From assembly GCA_964642165.1 (NCBI GenBank), contig CAZXOC010000188.1:1-14940 (forward strand): a stretch of 14,940 nucleotides of DNA. Direction: 5' to 3'. Shown here piece by piece: positions 6,004-13,800 of this stretch. The notes under the pieces are model-generated. The model was not told the DNA's origin and ran no database searches. It saw only the letters and a program-made list of their open reading frames with translations. Origin of the DNA: CAYRVX01 sp964642165. Lineage in GTDB: Bacteria; Planctomycetota; Phycisphaerae; SM23-33. The translations under genes and the position numbers were made by a program. The first letter of the stretch is position 1, and every line of letters begins with the position of its first letter.

Positions 6004-7719
6004 TCACGGCTCCGCCTTCTCGTGGTGCAGCAGGCGCACCTGGCCGGACAGGCTGCACACCTTCGCGGAAAGGAACGCCGTCGGGCCGGTCCAGCCGCCC
6101 AGCAGGATTGCCCCCCGATGATCCCCCGGCGGCCAGGGGTCGCCCAACTGGCACCGCGACGTCTCGCCCCGCCACCGGAGGATCTGCTTGCCGTTCACGT
6201 GGATCGCGACCGTGGCGACATCCTGCCCGACGAGCACGGCGATGTCGAGCTGGTGGATCCGCTCGGTGGCCAGGAACGCCGCCTTGGCGACGAGGATGTC
6301 GTCGCGTGTGGCTTGGCCGGTGGTGGGTCCGCTCGCGGGCCTCGTGACCGGCTTGGCGGCGGGGGCGTCGTTGCCGGGCTCCACGTAGAGCAGTTTCACG
6401 AGCGTCTCCGCCGAGGTCGGCTCGAGCGACACGGCCAGATTGTGCCGGCCGACGGGCAGCGCGACGTCCAGCCCTCGCTTCTCGTTGATCTTCCGCGCCA
6501 GCCACTCCTTGCGCTTGTCGCTGACGCGGAGCCTGCCGTACCTGCGGAACTTGTCGGGAATGGGGACCCGGAAGCGGTTCGCGAAACGAATGCTCAGGCG
6601 GTAGCTGCCGCTGACCGTCGCGGGCAGCCGCGCGTATGCCTGCCGCGTGGGCCAGACCGTCAACGCCCCGCTGACGAAGTCCCAGGCGCCCTTCGAGTCC
6701 AGCTCCGCCAGGTCGAGACCCGCCAGCAGGTCCACGTCCGCCGCGCGGCCCCCGGCGCCGGGGTGCCTCGCCAGTTCCGCCAGCTCCTTCTCCAGCACGC
6801 CGAGCTTCGCCAGCCGGGACAGCCGCACCGTCTCGTCGGCCGGGCGCGGCGTCACGGCCCGCTGGTAGCAGACCTGGGCCGCCAGCAGGACCCGCAGTTG
6901 GCTGAACTTGCTCGCCCGGGGCGCGAGGTACTCGTGGTACCAGCGCCCGAGCTCGACGGCGGCGGATTCGGACAGCTTGGCGGGCTCCTGCTCCGCCAGC
7001 GGGAGGTACGTTCGCCAGGTCTGGTCCGTCTCCGGCGTGAGGTGCTTCCGCGCCTCGGCGGGCCGGTCCAGCTCGATCACGAGCATCTCCAGGAGCTTCT
7101 GGCGCATCGCGCCGTTGGCGCTGCCCCCGGCCAGCGCCTTTGCGGCGCGTTCGGCCTGGAGGGCGATGGTCTCGAAGTGCGTCGCCCGCCGGCGCGCGAA
7201 GGCGAGCACCTCCCTCAGCGGCGAGCGGAGGGCGTAGGCCACGGAGTAGGCCTCGCGCCAGAGCCCCTTGGCGTCGGTCCATCGGCCGTCGCGTTCGGCC
7301 GCGTCGGCCCCGGCCCGCAGCACGTGGAGCAGCGTGCCGCCGGCGTCGGCCTTGGCGGCGCGCGGGGCGTAGCGATACTGCAGTCGGCAGACGGCCACCC
7401 GCTGCTTTTGCCAGTCGGCCCGGCGGTCGGGGACCTTCTCCTCCAGCATCGCGAGGGCCTCGGCGGCGGCGGCGAGGCCGCTCGGCCTCCGTGCGCCCTT
7501 GATGCCGGAGGCCAGGGCCCTCTCGAGCAGGGCGACCATCGCGGCCGGGTCGCCGGTGGCGAGTTTCGCGGCGGCCAGGAGCTTCGCCGCCCGCTCCGCG
7601 TCACTTCGTGCGCCCCGGGTCGCCTCGGCGGCAAGGGCGTCGATGTCCTTGGCCTCGGCGGGCGGGCCCAGCCCCAGCGCCGCGGCCAGCACGATGGCCA
7701 ACAGCCTCGTACGTCTCAT
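6004..7719 (-). CDS. Exported helical protein with C-terminal lectin-like (DUF1080/ConA-type) domain
   Basis: A 571-residue protein. The start at ATG 7719 gives a clean signal peptide (MRRTRLLAIVLAAALGLGPP, then AEA); a longer in-frame start at 7779 would bury it. AGGAA lies about 8 bp before ATG 7719. Residues about 25-335 are Ala/Glu/Arg-rich and helical, with a repetitive feel (KLLAAAKLATGD, LLERALASG, QLRVLLAAQVCYQRAV), suggestive of TPR-like repeats. From about 342 the protein becomes beta-rich: GAWDFVSGALTVWPT, YRLSIRFANRFRV, VAIHVNGKQILRWRG and GAILLGGWTGPTAFLSAKVC. That pattern matches the concanavalin-like domain of DUF1080-type planctomycete proteins, with no clear catalytic residues. 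A Pro/Thr-rich insert interrupts it. It is convergent with the sheath-like gene, with only 12 bp between stops. Extracellular or periplasmic carbohydrate binding is inferred. Confidence 0.75.
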   Translation of the reverse strand: MRRTRLLAIVLAAALGLGPPAEAKDIDALAAEATRGARSDAERAAKLLAAAKLATGDPAAMVALLERALASGIKGARRPSGLAAAAEALAMLEEKVPDRRADWQKQRVAVCRLQYRYAPRAAKADAGGTLLHVLRAGADAAERDGRWTDAKGLWREAYSVAYALRSPLREVLAFARRRATHFETIALQAERAAKALAGGSANGAMRQKLLEMLVIELDRPAEARKHLTPETDQTWRTYLPLAEQEPAKLSESAAVELGRWYHEYLAPRASKFSQLRVLLAAQVCYQRAVTPRPADETVRLSRLAKLGVLEKELAELARHPGAGGRAADVDLLAGLDLAELDSKGAWDFVSGALTVWPTRQAYARLPATVSGSYRLSIRFANRFRVPIPDKFRRYGRLRVSDKRKEWLARKINEKRGLDVALPVGRHNLAVSLEPTSAETLVKLLYVEPGNDAPAAKPVTRPASGPTTGQATRDDILVAKAAFLATERIHQLDIAVLVGQDVATVAIHVNGKQILRWRGETSRCQLGDPWPPGDHRGAILLGGWTGPTAFLSAKVCSLSGQVRLLHHEKAEP

Positions 7720-7851
7720 CCCCAGAGTTCCTATGCCGGGATCCTGCTGCCCGTTGTTCCGACGCGCCGAGCCGGGCACGTCGGGTCCTCTTCGAGATCC
7801 AGCACCGGCGGGCGCCCGGTACGGGGAACGTACGATTCACCGCGTTCCTGC

Positions 7852-7868
7852 CGCCGCGTTGCGCGGCG
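7852..7868 (-). terminator. GC-rich hairpin downstream of the RraA-like gene
   Basis: CGCCGCG-TTG-CGCGGCG forms a perfect 7-bp stem with a 3-nt loop, beginning 26 bp after the stop of the RraA-like gene. There is no U-tract on the minus strand after it, so it may be a weak or factor-assisted terminator, or an mRNA-stabilising hairpin. Confidence 0.3.
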
Positions 7869-7894
7869 AAAGGCGCATGGGCTTGAGGCCGGTT

Positions 7895-8620
7895 CTATCG
7901 CGGCCGGACCGTGAAGTCCTCCGGCAGGTCGAGCTGCTCGTAGAGCTTTCGCCGCCCCGCCTTGTCGCCCTCCTGGATTCTCGTGGCGACCTCGGCGACC
8001 TGCCGGGCCTTGTCGATCGGCACGACGATGACGCCGTCGCCGTCGGCGACGATCACGTCTCCCGGGCGGACGAACACGCCGCCGACCGTCACGGGCGTAC
8101 CCGTCGATTCCAGCTCCAGCCGCCCGGGGCGGATGCCGCGCGAGACGCCCATCGAGTAGACCGGCACGTGCTCCTTGATCAGCTCGTCGGTGTCGCGCGC
8201 CCCGCCGTTGGTAACGGCGCCCCGCGCCCCGGCGGCAATCCAGCTCAACGCGTTGTTCGACCCGACGTACCCGCAGTCGGGAATGCCCGACCCGTCGATG
8301 ACGATCACGTCGCCGTCGCGGATCTCCTCGCGGATCGGGCCGCGCGCCAGTTCGCGGTACCACTGGCCCTTCCACTTCAGGTGCTCCTCGACGCTCTCGA
8401 ACACGGGCGCCCGCCGACGGGCCGGGATGAACCGCACCGTGTGCGCGAACCCGTGGAGGCGATGCCGGAACGCCTCCGTGTCCCGCCACAACGGGCGAAT
8501 CCGCTTGTCCATCACGTAGAGGTCCTGCAAGCCGACGGCGTCCATCGCGTCGCAGACGTCCGTCAGCCGCAGGCCCTCGAAGAGCGCCAGGACCTCGTTT
8601 CCATTCTCCGCGCCAAGCAT
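7895..8620 (-). CDS. RraA / 4-hydroxy-4-methyl-2-oxoglutarate aldolase family protein
   Basis: A 241-residue cytoplasmic protein; no signal peptide. The RraA fold is recognisable in DGDVIVIDGSG (102-112), YVGSNNALSWIAAGARGAVT (118-137), NGGARDTDEL (138-147), GTPVTVGGVFVRPGDVIVAD (174-193) and GDGVIVVP (194-201). The Arg142-Asp143 pair corresponds to the metal- and substrate-binding RD pair of class II HMG/CHA aldolases, so enzymatic lyase activity is more likely than RNase E inhibition, but the substrate is unknown. Compared with short RraA proteins there is extra sequence before the core (residues about 65-98, including HLKWKGQWYRELARG). ATG 8620 is preceded by GGAGGAGG, an excellent ribosome binding site; an upstream in-frame start at 8983 would add sequence with no domain character. 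It is divergent from the NPCBM gene. Confidence 0.85.
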   Translation of the reverse strand: MLGAENGNEVLALFEGLRLTDVCDAMDAVGLQDLYVMDKRIRPLWRDTEAFRHRLHGFAHTVRFIPARRRAPVFESVEEHLKWKGQWYRELARGPIREEIRDGDVIVIDGSGIPDCGYVGSNNALSWIAAGARGAVTNGGARDTDELIKEHVPVYSMGVSRGIRPGRLELESTGTPVTVGGVFVRPGDVIVADGDGVIVVPIDKARQVAEVATRIQEGDKAGRRKLYEQLDLPEDFTVRPR

Positions 8621-8807
8621 CGGGCCTCCTCCGTCTCTGCCGCGCTGCGCCGGCCGCACCGTTGCCTGCCCAGCCAACGCTCCGGCTGTCCGTGGCGTCG
8701 ATTCTGCCATAGCGGAGGGACCGATCTCAACACCGCGGCTTGCCCGACGGAAACATGCCGAGCAGGAACCAAGCGGCGCGCTCATCGTCCGAACGGGTGA
8801 ACGACCC

Positions 8808-8836
8808 TTGACCGAGCGTGGCTCGCAACGAATCAT
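8808..8836 (+). promoter_or_regulatory. Possible promoter for the NPCBM gene
   Basis: TTGACC (8808-8813) and AATCAT (8831-8836) with a 17-bp spacer match the sigma-70 consensus at 5/6 and 4/6. Transcription would begin near 8843, giving a leader of about 37 nt before ATG 8880. No equally good minus-strand promoter for the divergent RraA-like gene was seen in the 259-bp gap. Confidence 0.4.
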
Positions 8837-8879
8837 CAACTGGACGTCTGGGTCCCGTCGGCGCACGAAAGGATGACCA

Positions 8880-10289
8880 ATGGGCCAATGCATTCTGCTC
8901 GCGGCGATCGCCGCCGCTGCGCTGCCCGGCGCACCGGCGGCGGGAGAACTGCCCTCCGCGACGGACGCACCGTACACCGCCAAGGACCAGGAGACGTTCG
9001 GCGCCCTCTACGGCGAGCGGATCAGGCAGGCCGCCAGCCGTACCGCCAAGACGGCGCTCGCCAAGGAGTTGCTGGCCGGAGCGGGCAGCCTGGAAGGCGG
9101 GCTGAAGTACCTGCTGCTGAAGACCGCCAAGGACCTGGCGCTGGCCGGGGGGGAGACGGCCCTCGCGGTCCAGGCCGCCGAGCAGATCGTCGAGCTGAAG
9201 CGCGGCGACCCCAAGCCGCCTCGCCGCGAGCTGCTGGAGCTCCAGGTGAAGCACTTCTGGGCCCTGGGGCGCAAGCCCGTCCATCCCAAGCACAAGGCCG
9301 CCCTGCTGAAGGAGATCCGCGCGCTCGGCGAGAAGATCGCGGACGGCGCCATCGCGCTGGGCAACATGCACCGCTCCGATGCCGAGTTCGCCGAGGCGGA
9401 GGCCGTCGAGAAGCTCGCCGTCCGCGTCGCGTCGCGGGCTTCCTCGCCGCGGCTGCCGCGCCTGCGCCAGGGAATCCTGGTCTCCCAGGCGCTCAAGGGG
9501 CTCGTCGCCCAGGCGAAGCGATACGTCAACCTGGGGCGCACCGCCGAGGCGCAGTGGGCCTACGTCGACGCCGGGCTGTACCGGGAGGCGGCGAAGCTCA
9601 AGCCCGACAAGCAGGACAAGACCGTCGAGCTGATCCTTCGCGTGGCCGGCGCGGAGGAGCCCAAGCCCGCCGGCCTGTTCGAGGCGGCCAAGGCCTGGGA
9701 CCAGCGCGCCGTGGGCGCCGCCGGGGCGATTCAGCAGCTTCGCCTGGCCCGGGCGGCGGAGTTGTACGAGCGGTATATGACCGTCAGCGACGGGGCCGAC
9801 AGGGACGTGGCGAGGCTGCGGCTCCAGGCGATCCACCGGCAGTTGGGGGAGATGCTCTCGGCCCTGCGGAAGCCCGCCGAGTGGCTCTACCTGGCGGACA
9901 TCAAGCCGGACTCCGTCCGGGTGGGATGGGGGTCGTTCCGCCAAGTCACCGCCGCCAAGGGACCGATCGGCATCGCCGGCCGAAAGTTCCTCACGGGCCT
10001 GTACGCCCACGCCTCCTCGCGGATCGTCTACTCGCTGCGGGGGCGCTACAAGCAGCTCTCGACGTGCTACGGGCTGACGACGGGCGCCGGCGGCGCGGCC
10101 AGCTTCCACGTCGTCTGTGACGGCAAGACGGTCTTCAACAGCCCGGGCACGTGGAGCGTGCACAAGCACGGCATCCACAGGCCGGTCGTGGTGGACCTCG
10201 TCGGGGTCGACAAGCTGGAGCTGGTGACGAAGGGCATCGCCGGCGGCGCGGGGGCCCACAGCGCCTGGGGCGACCCGAAGGTGCGCTAG
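8880..10289 (+). CDS. Exported helical protein with C-terminal NPCBM domain
   Basis: A 469-residue protein. The start is fixed: an in-frame TGA lies two codons upstream and AAGGA sits at the proper distance. The N-terminus (MGQCILLAAIAAAALPGAPA) looks like a signal peptide but lacks the usual positive charge, which makes export slightly less certain. Residues about 35-325 are helical and rich in Ala, Lys, Leu and Glu (for example ALLKEIRALGEKIADGAIAL), probably a helical-repeat scaffold. Residues about 335-468 form an NPCBM module: GLYAHASSRIVYSLRGRYKQ, ASFHVVCDGKTVFNSPG, VVVDLVGVDKLELVTKG and HSAWGDPKV. NPCBM modules are beta-sandwiches implicated in carbohydrate binding in many exported planctomycete proteins. 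No catalytic domain is visible. Its helical-plus-lectin plan mirrors the 6004-7719 protein on the other side of the RraA-like gene. Confidence 0.85.
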   Translation: MGQCILLAAIAAAALPGAPAAGELPSATDAPYTAKDQETFGALYGERIRQAASRTAKTALAKELLAGAGSLEGGLKYLLLKTAKDLALAGGETALAVQAAEQIVELKRGDPKPPRRELLELQVKHFWALGRKPVHPKHKAALLKEIRALGEKIADGAIALGNMHRSDAEFAEAEAVEKLAVRVASRASSPRLPRLRQGILVSQALKGLVAQAKRYVNLGRTAEAQWAYVDAGLYREAAKLKPDKQDKTVELILRVAGAEEPKPAGLFEAAKAWDQRAVGAAGAIQQLRLARAAELYERYMTVSDGADRDVARLRLQAIHRQLGEMLSALRKPAEWLYLADIKPDSVRVGWGSFRQVTAAKGPIGIAGRKFLTGLYAHASSRIVYSLRGRYKQLSTCYGLTTGAGGAASFHVVCDGKTVFNSPGTWSVHKHGIHRPVVVDLVGVDKLELVTKGIAGGAGAHSAWGDPKVR

Positions 10290-10341
10290 CGGGCGCCGCG
10301 CGGGAGGACGGGTGCCGCCCGGCGGGGTAGAATCCCCTGGA

Positions 10342-10360
10342 CGGCCCGCGAGGCGGGCCG
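10342..10360 (+). terminator. Strong GC hairpin between the NPCBM gene and the rubredoxin gene
   Basis: CGGCCCGC-GAG-GCGGGCCG is a perfect 8-bp stem with a 3-nt loop, 52 bp after the NPCBM stop and 30 bp before the rubredoxin start. There is no T-run after it, so it is either a non-canonical terminator or a structure in the rubredoxin mRNA leader. A TAGAAT hexamer (10328-10333) just upstream resembles a -10 box but has no clear -35. Confidence 0.35.
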
Positions 10361-10390
10361 AGGCGCATGCCTCCGGAACGGAGAAAGCAG

Positions 10391-10717
10391 ATGGGATCGA
10401 AGCTGACACGCCGGCAGGCCCTCCGCCGGGCCGCGTCCGGCGCCCTGGGGATCGCGGCCGGGACCCTCCTCGGCGGCTGCAGGGACGAGACGGAGCCCGA
10501 CAAAGACCCCAACGAGCCCGTCGGTCAGGCCAGGAAGGTCGCGGGCAAGGCCGCCGAGGGCGGAAGCAAGGACCTCCGCAAGTACGTCTGCGGCAAGTGC
10601 GGGTACGTCTACGACCCCATGAAGACCGCGCCGCCGAAGTCCTTCGCGGATCTGCCGGAGGACTGGAAGTGCCCCCGGTGCGGCTCGCCGAAGAGCCGCT
10701 TCTCGGCCAAGGGCTGA
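10391..10717 (+). CDS. Rubredoxin with Tat signal and lipobox (predicted exported lipoprotein)
   Basis: A 108-residue protein. The N-terminus has a twin-arginine motif (T6-R7-R8-Q9-A10-L11), a hydrophobic stretch (ASGALGIAAGTLLGG) and a lipobox LGGC with Cys30, so export through Tat with lipid anchoring is predicted. A charged linker (about 31-62) leads to a rubredoxin domain: KYVCGKCGYVYDP, FADLPEDWKCPRCGSPKSRF. Cys67, Cys70, Cys94 and Cys97 would bind one iron. The loop between the two metal-binding knuckles is several residues shorter than in typical rubredoxins. ATG 10391 is preferred over the in-frame ATG 10367 because GGAGA lies properly before it and the Tat n-region stays short. The role is probably single-electron transfer outside the cytoplasm; the partner is not in the window. 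Confidence 0.88.
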   Translation: MGSKLTRRQALRRAASGALGIAAGTLLGGCRDETEPDKDPNEPVGQARKVAGKAAEGGSKDLRKYVCGKCGYVYDPMKTAPPKSFADLPEDWKCPRCGSPKSRFSAKG

Positions 10718-10742
10718 CGGCGCCCGCCCGGCCGCGCCGCCC

Positions 10743-10771
10743 TTGACTTCCACGGGCCGATCCACGGCAAT
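10743..10771 (+). promoter_or_regulatory. Weak promoter candidate upstream of the large glycosidase-like gene
   Basis: TTGACT (10743-10748) is a 5/6 -35 match. The hexamer 17 bp downstream (GGCAAT, 10766-10771) matches at only 3/6. It is in the right place, about 55 bp before ATG 10826, and is one of few -35-like strings in this GC-rich gap. Read-through from the rubredoxin gene is equally possible. Confidence 0.22.
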
Positions 10772-10825
10772 GTCTCCGGGGCCGCGCCGGCGCCCGCGCG
10801 CGGCGCGCCGAACAGGAGACACGCG

Positions 10826-13800
10826 ATGAAGCACCTGCGCCCGATGGGGCTCGCCCTGGCCTCGCTTCTCTGCGCCCGCCCGGCGGCAGCGTTCAACGGC
10901 CACGTCGCCAGGCAGGGCCCCCTGACGGTCACGATCGGCGAGGTTGCCGACGTCACGGCCCACGACACGCCGCGGGACGTCCCGGTCACGGTGGCCAACA
11001 CCGGCAAGGAGTCCCTGACCGTGCGGCTGCGGATGGGCGGGCTGGTCGACGAGTGGCGCGCCGTCGGCGAGACGGACAAGCGTCTCGACATCGCGCCCGG
11101 CAAGGCATCGAAGGCCACGTTCCGCATCGCCGCCGGCCGGGGGGCCTGCTCGGCGCTGTACCCCGTCCACGTCCGCGCCGCGTTCGTGCAGGACGGCAAG
11201 GAGCGAATCGCCCACGCCGTGCAGATTCTCGCGGCGCGCCTGCCCCGCCCTGCCGCGCCCGCGGGCGGGAAGCTCCCGGCGCTGCGCGTCTCGGCGGGCG
11301 GGGCGTTGGCACTGGCGGCCACGCGCCGGCATCGGGTGGCGTGGGGGTACTACGACAAGCCGCTGGTCCGCATGCCGGTGGGCTGGCAGGGCTCGGCGCC
11401 GGTGTCGTCCGCGAGCTTCTCCGTCCAGTCGGCCACCCGCGGCACGACGAAGCGCGCCATCCACATGCACCCGCCGTGGAAGCCCGGCGGCGGGACGATC
11501 TTCGCCGAGTACCGCCTGGCCCTGCCGGACGACAAGCCCATCGAGCTTCGCTTCGCCAACGCGATCCGGGACCATACGGCCGAGGAACCACCCAGCGACG
11601 GCGTGACCTTCCGCGTCTGGGCCGGGACGGACGAAAAGCACCTGGAGAGGCTCTTCGAGCGTCACACGCTCAGCAAGCGATGGTTGGAGGGCAAGGCGGA
11701 CCTCACCCGCTTCGTCGGCAAGGAGATCCTCCTCCGCCTGGAGAGCCACCCGGGCCCGAAGCGCGACACGACGTGCGACTCGTCCTTCTGGGCCGAGCCG
11801 ACGGTCACGGCCGGTCGGCCCGTCGCCCCGCTCACCGAGGCCCAGCGCCGAGCCTTCCGCCGGCGCGCCGGCGAGCTGGTCCGCACGGGCCGGGCGAAGG
11901 GCGCCCGCGAGTTCGTCTTCCCGCTGGCCGGGGGGCATGCGGCGGCGATCATCTGCGGGCCGCACGGCCTGGCCGACGGGGCCATCGCCTTCGGCGCCGG
12001 CGACCGCTGCGTGGTCTTCGACGGGCTGCGGGTGGCCGTCCTGGGCCGGGCCGTCTGGGACAGGCCCGCGCCGCGGACGGACAACAACTACTACGTCGAG
12101 CGCGGCCCCGGCGGGAGGTTGACGCTACGGCACCCCTTCTCAGTCGACGGCGAGGGCTCGCACTGGTCGGCGACGCTCTGGGCCGAGGGCCCCGCCCTGC
12201 GCGTCCAGCTCTCCTGCCCGAAGCGGATCACGGACGTCGCGCTCGGCCCGGCCGACCGGAAGGCGCCCCGCGTGTACTATGGCCACGGCTACTGCATCGT
12301 CGAGCCGGAGGCCTTCCGCGCGGGCTTCGGGGGACACAACCTCGCCACCAGCCACGTCGGCTTCGACTTCGACGGCGGGGCGAGCCTGCTGACGGCCAGC
12401 AACCACCCGCCGGACCACCTCGCCGTCGACCCCGCCAGCCGCACCTACGCCCTCCACACGCACCTGGACGCGACGCTGACGTTCGTTCCGGGCACGAAGG
12501 GCGCGCCGGACTGCGCGATTCGCTACCGCCCGCTGTACGACAAGAAGCCCGCCGGGGGCTTCCGCCGCAAGGCCGGACGCTTCGTCTTCGACATCTGGGG
12601 CGGGCGCTACGCCGAGATCGCCGACACGATGGGCCGAATGATCGCGTACGGCCTGACCGACTCGCTGCTGACCGTGCACGTCTGGCAGCGGTGGGGCTAC
12701 GACTACCGCCTGCCGGACATCCACCCGCCGAACCCCGCGCTCGGGAGCGTCGAGGACATGCGGAAGATCGCCGCCGTCTGCAAGGCCCACGACGTCCCCT
12801 GGGGCCTGCACGACAACTACATCGATTTCTACCCCGACGCCGAGGGCTACAGCTACGACCACGTCTGCTTCACCCCCGGCGGCCGGCCGGTCAAGGCGTG
12901 GATCAACCGCGGGCGCGACGCGCAGAGCTACCGATGGCGGCCGGACCGCTTCGCGCCCTTCCTGAAGCGCAACCTGAAGCTCATCAAGCCGGACCTCGCC
13001 CCCACGCACTACTTCATCGACGTCTTCACGTCCATCGGGCCGTTCGACTTCTACGACAAGCAGGGCCGCTTCCACTCGATGCTGGAGACGCGCAAGCACT
13101 GGGGCGAGGCCTTCGCGTGGATCCGCGAATACCTGGGCGGCGACGCCCCCATGACCTCCGAGGCGGGGCACGACCAGCTCACGGGCTGGCTGGACGGGGC
13201 CGACTGCCAGTTCCTCCAGCTCTCGCCCGTCGGCAAGCGGTTCTGCCTCCGCGTTCCCTGCCGCGACTGGCAGCGGGTGCCGTGGTTCGACGCGGTGCTG
13301 CACGACCGCTTCAGCCTGCACGGCGTGGGCTACTCGGGGCGCTACCAGGGGGGGCGGTCGCGGCGGCAGGCCGGCATCGAGAGCGACGACTACGTCTCCG
13401 CCGAGCTGCTCACCGGCCACGCGCTGATGATCGACCGCGGCGGCTTCGGACGCGGGGCGGTGCGAAAGTACTGGCTGGCGCAGGATCTCATCCGCAGCAT
13501 CGCGACGGACCGCATCGCGGGCATCGAGTTCGCCGGCGGGGACATCCACCGGCAGATCGTCACGTGGGAAAGCGGCGCGAAGGTCCGCGTCAACCGGGGC
13601 AAGGACGACTGGACCGTCGCCGGCCGCACGCTGCCGCAGCACGGCTACCTCGCCCGCCACGGCGAGATCGAGTCGAGCATCGAGCGCATCGGCGGCGCCG
13701 TCGTCGAGCAGTCGCGAAGCGGCTCGAAGCGATGGTACGTCAACGCCCGCGGCTACGACCCGTACGGGAACCTGGCGATCCGCCCGCGGGCCGAACGCGT

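Noticed and set aside
10783..10810. GC-rich inverted repeat just ahead of the ribosome binding site of the large gene, as a riboswitch or attenuator
   Set aside because: It consists only of alternating G and C, with many equivalent pairings and no conserved riboswitch core.
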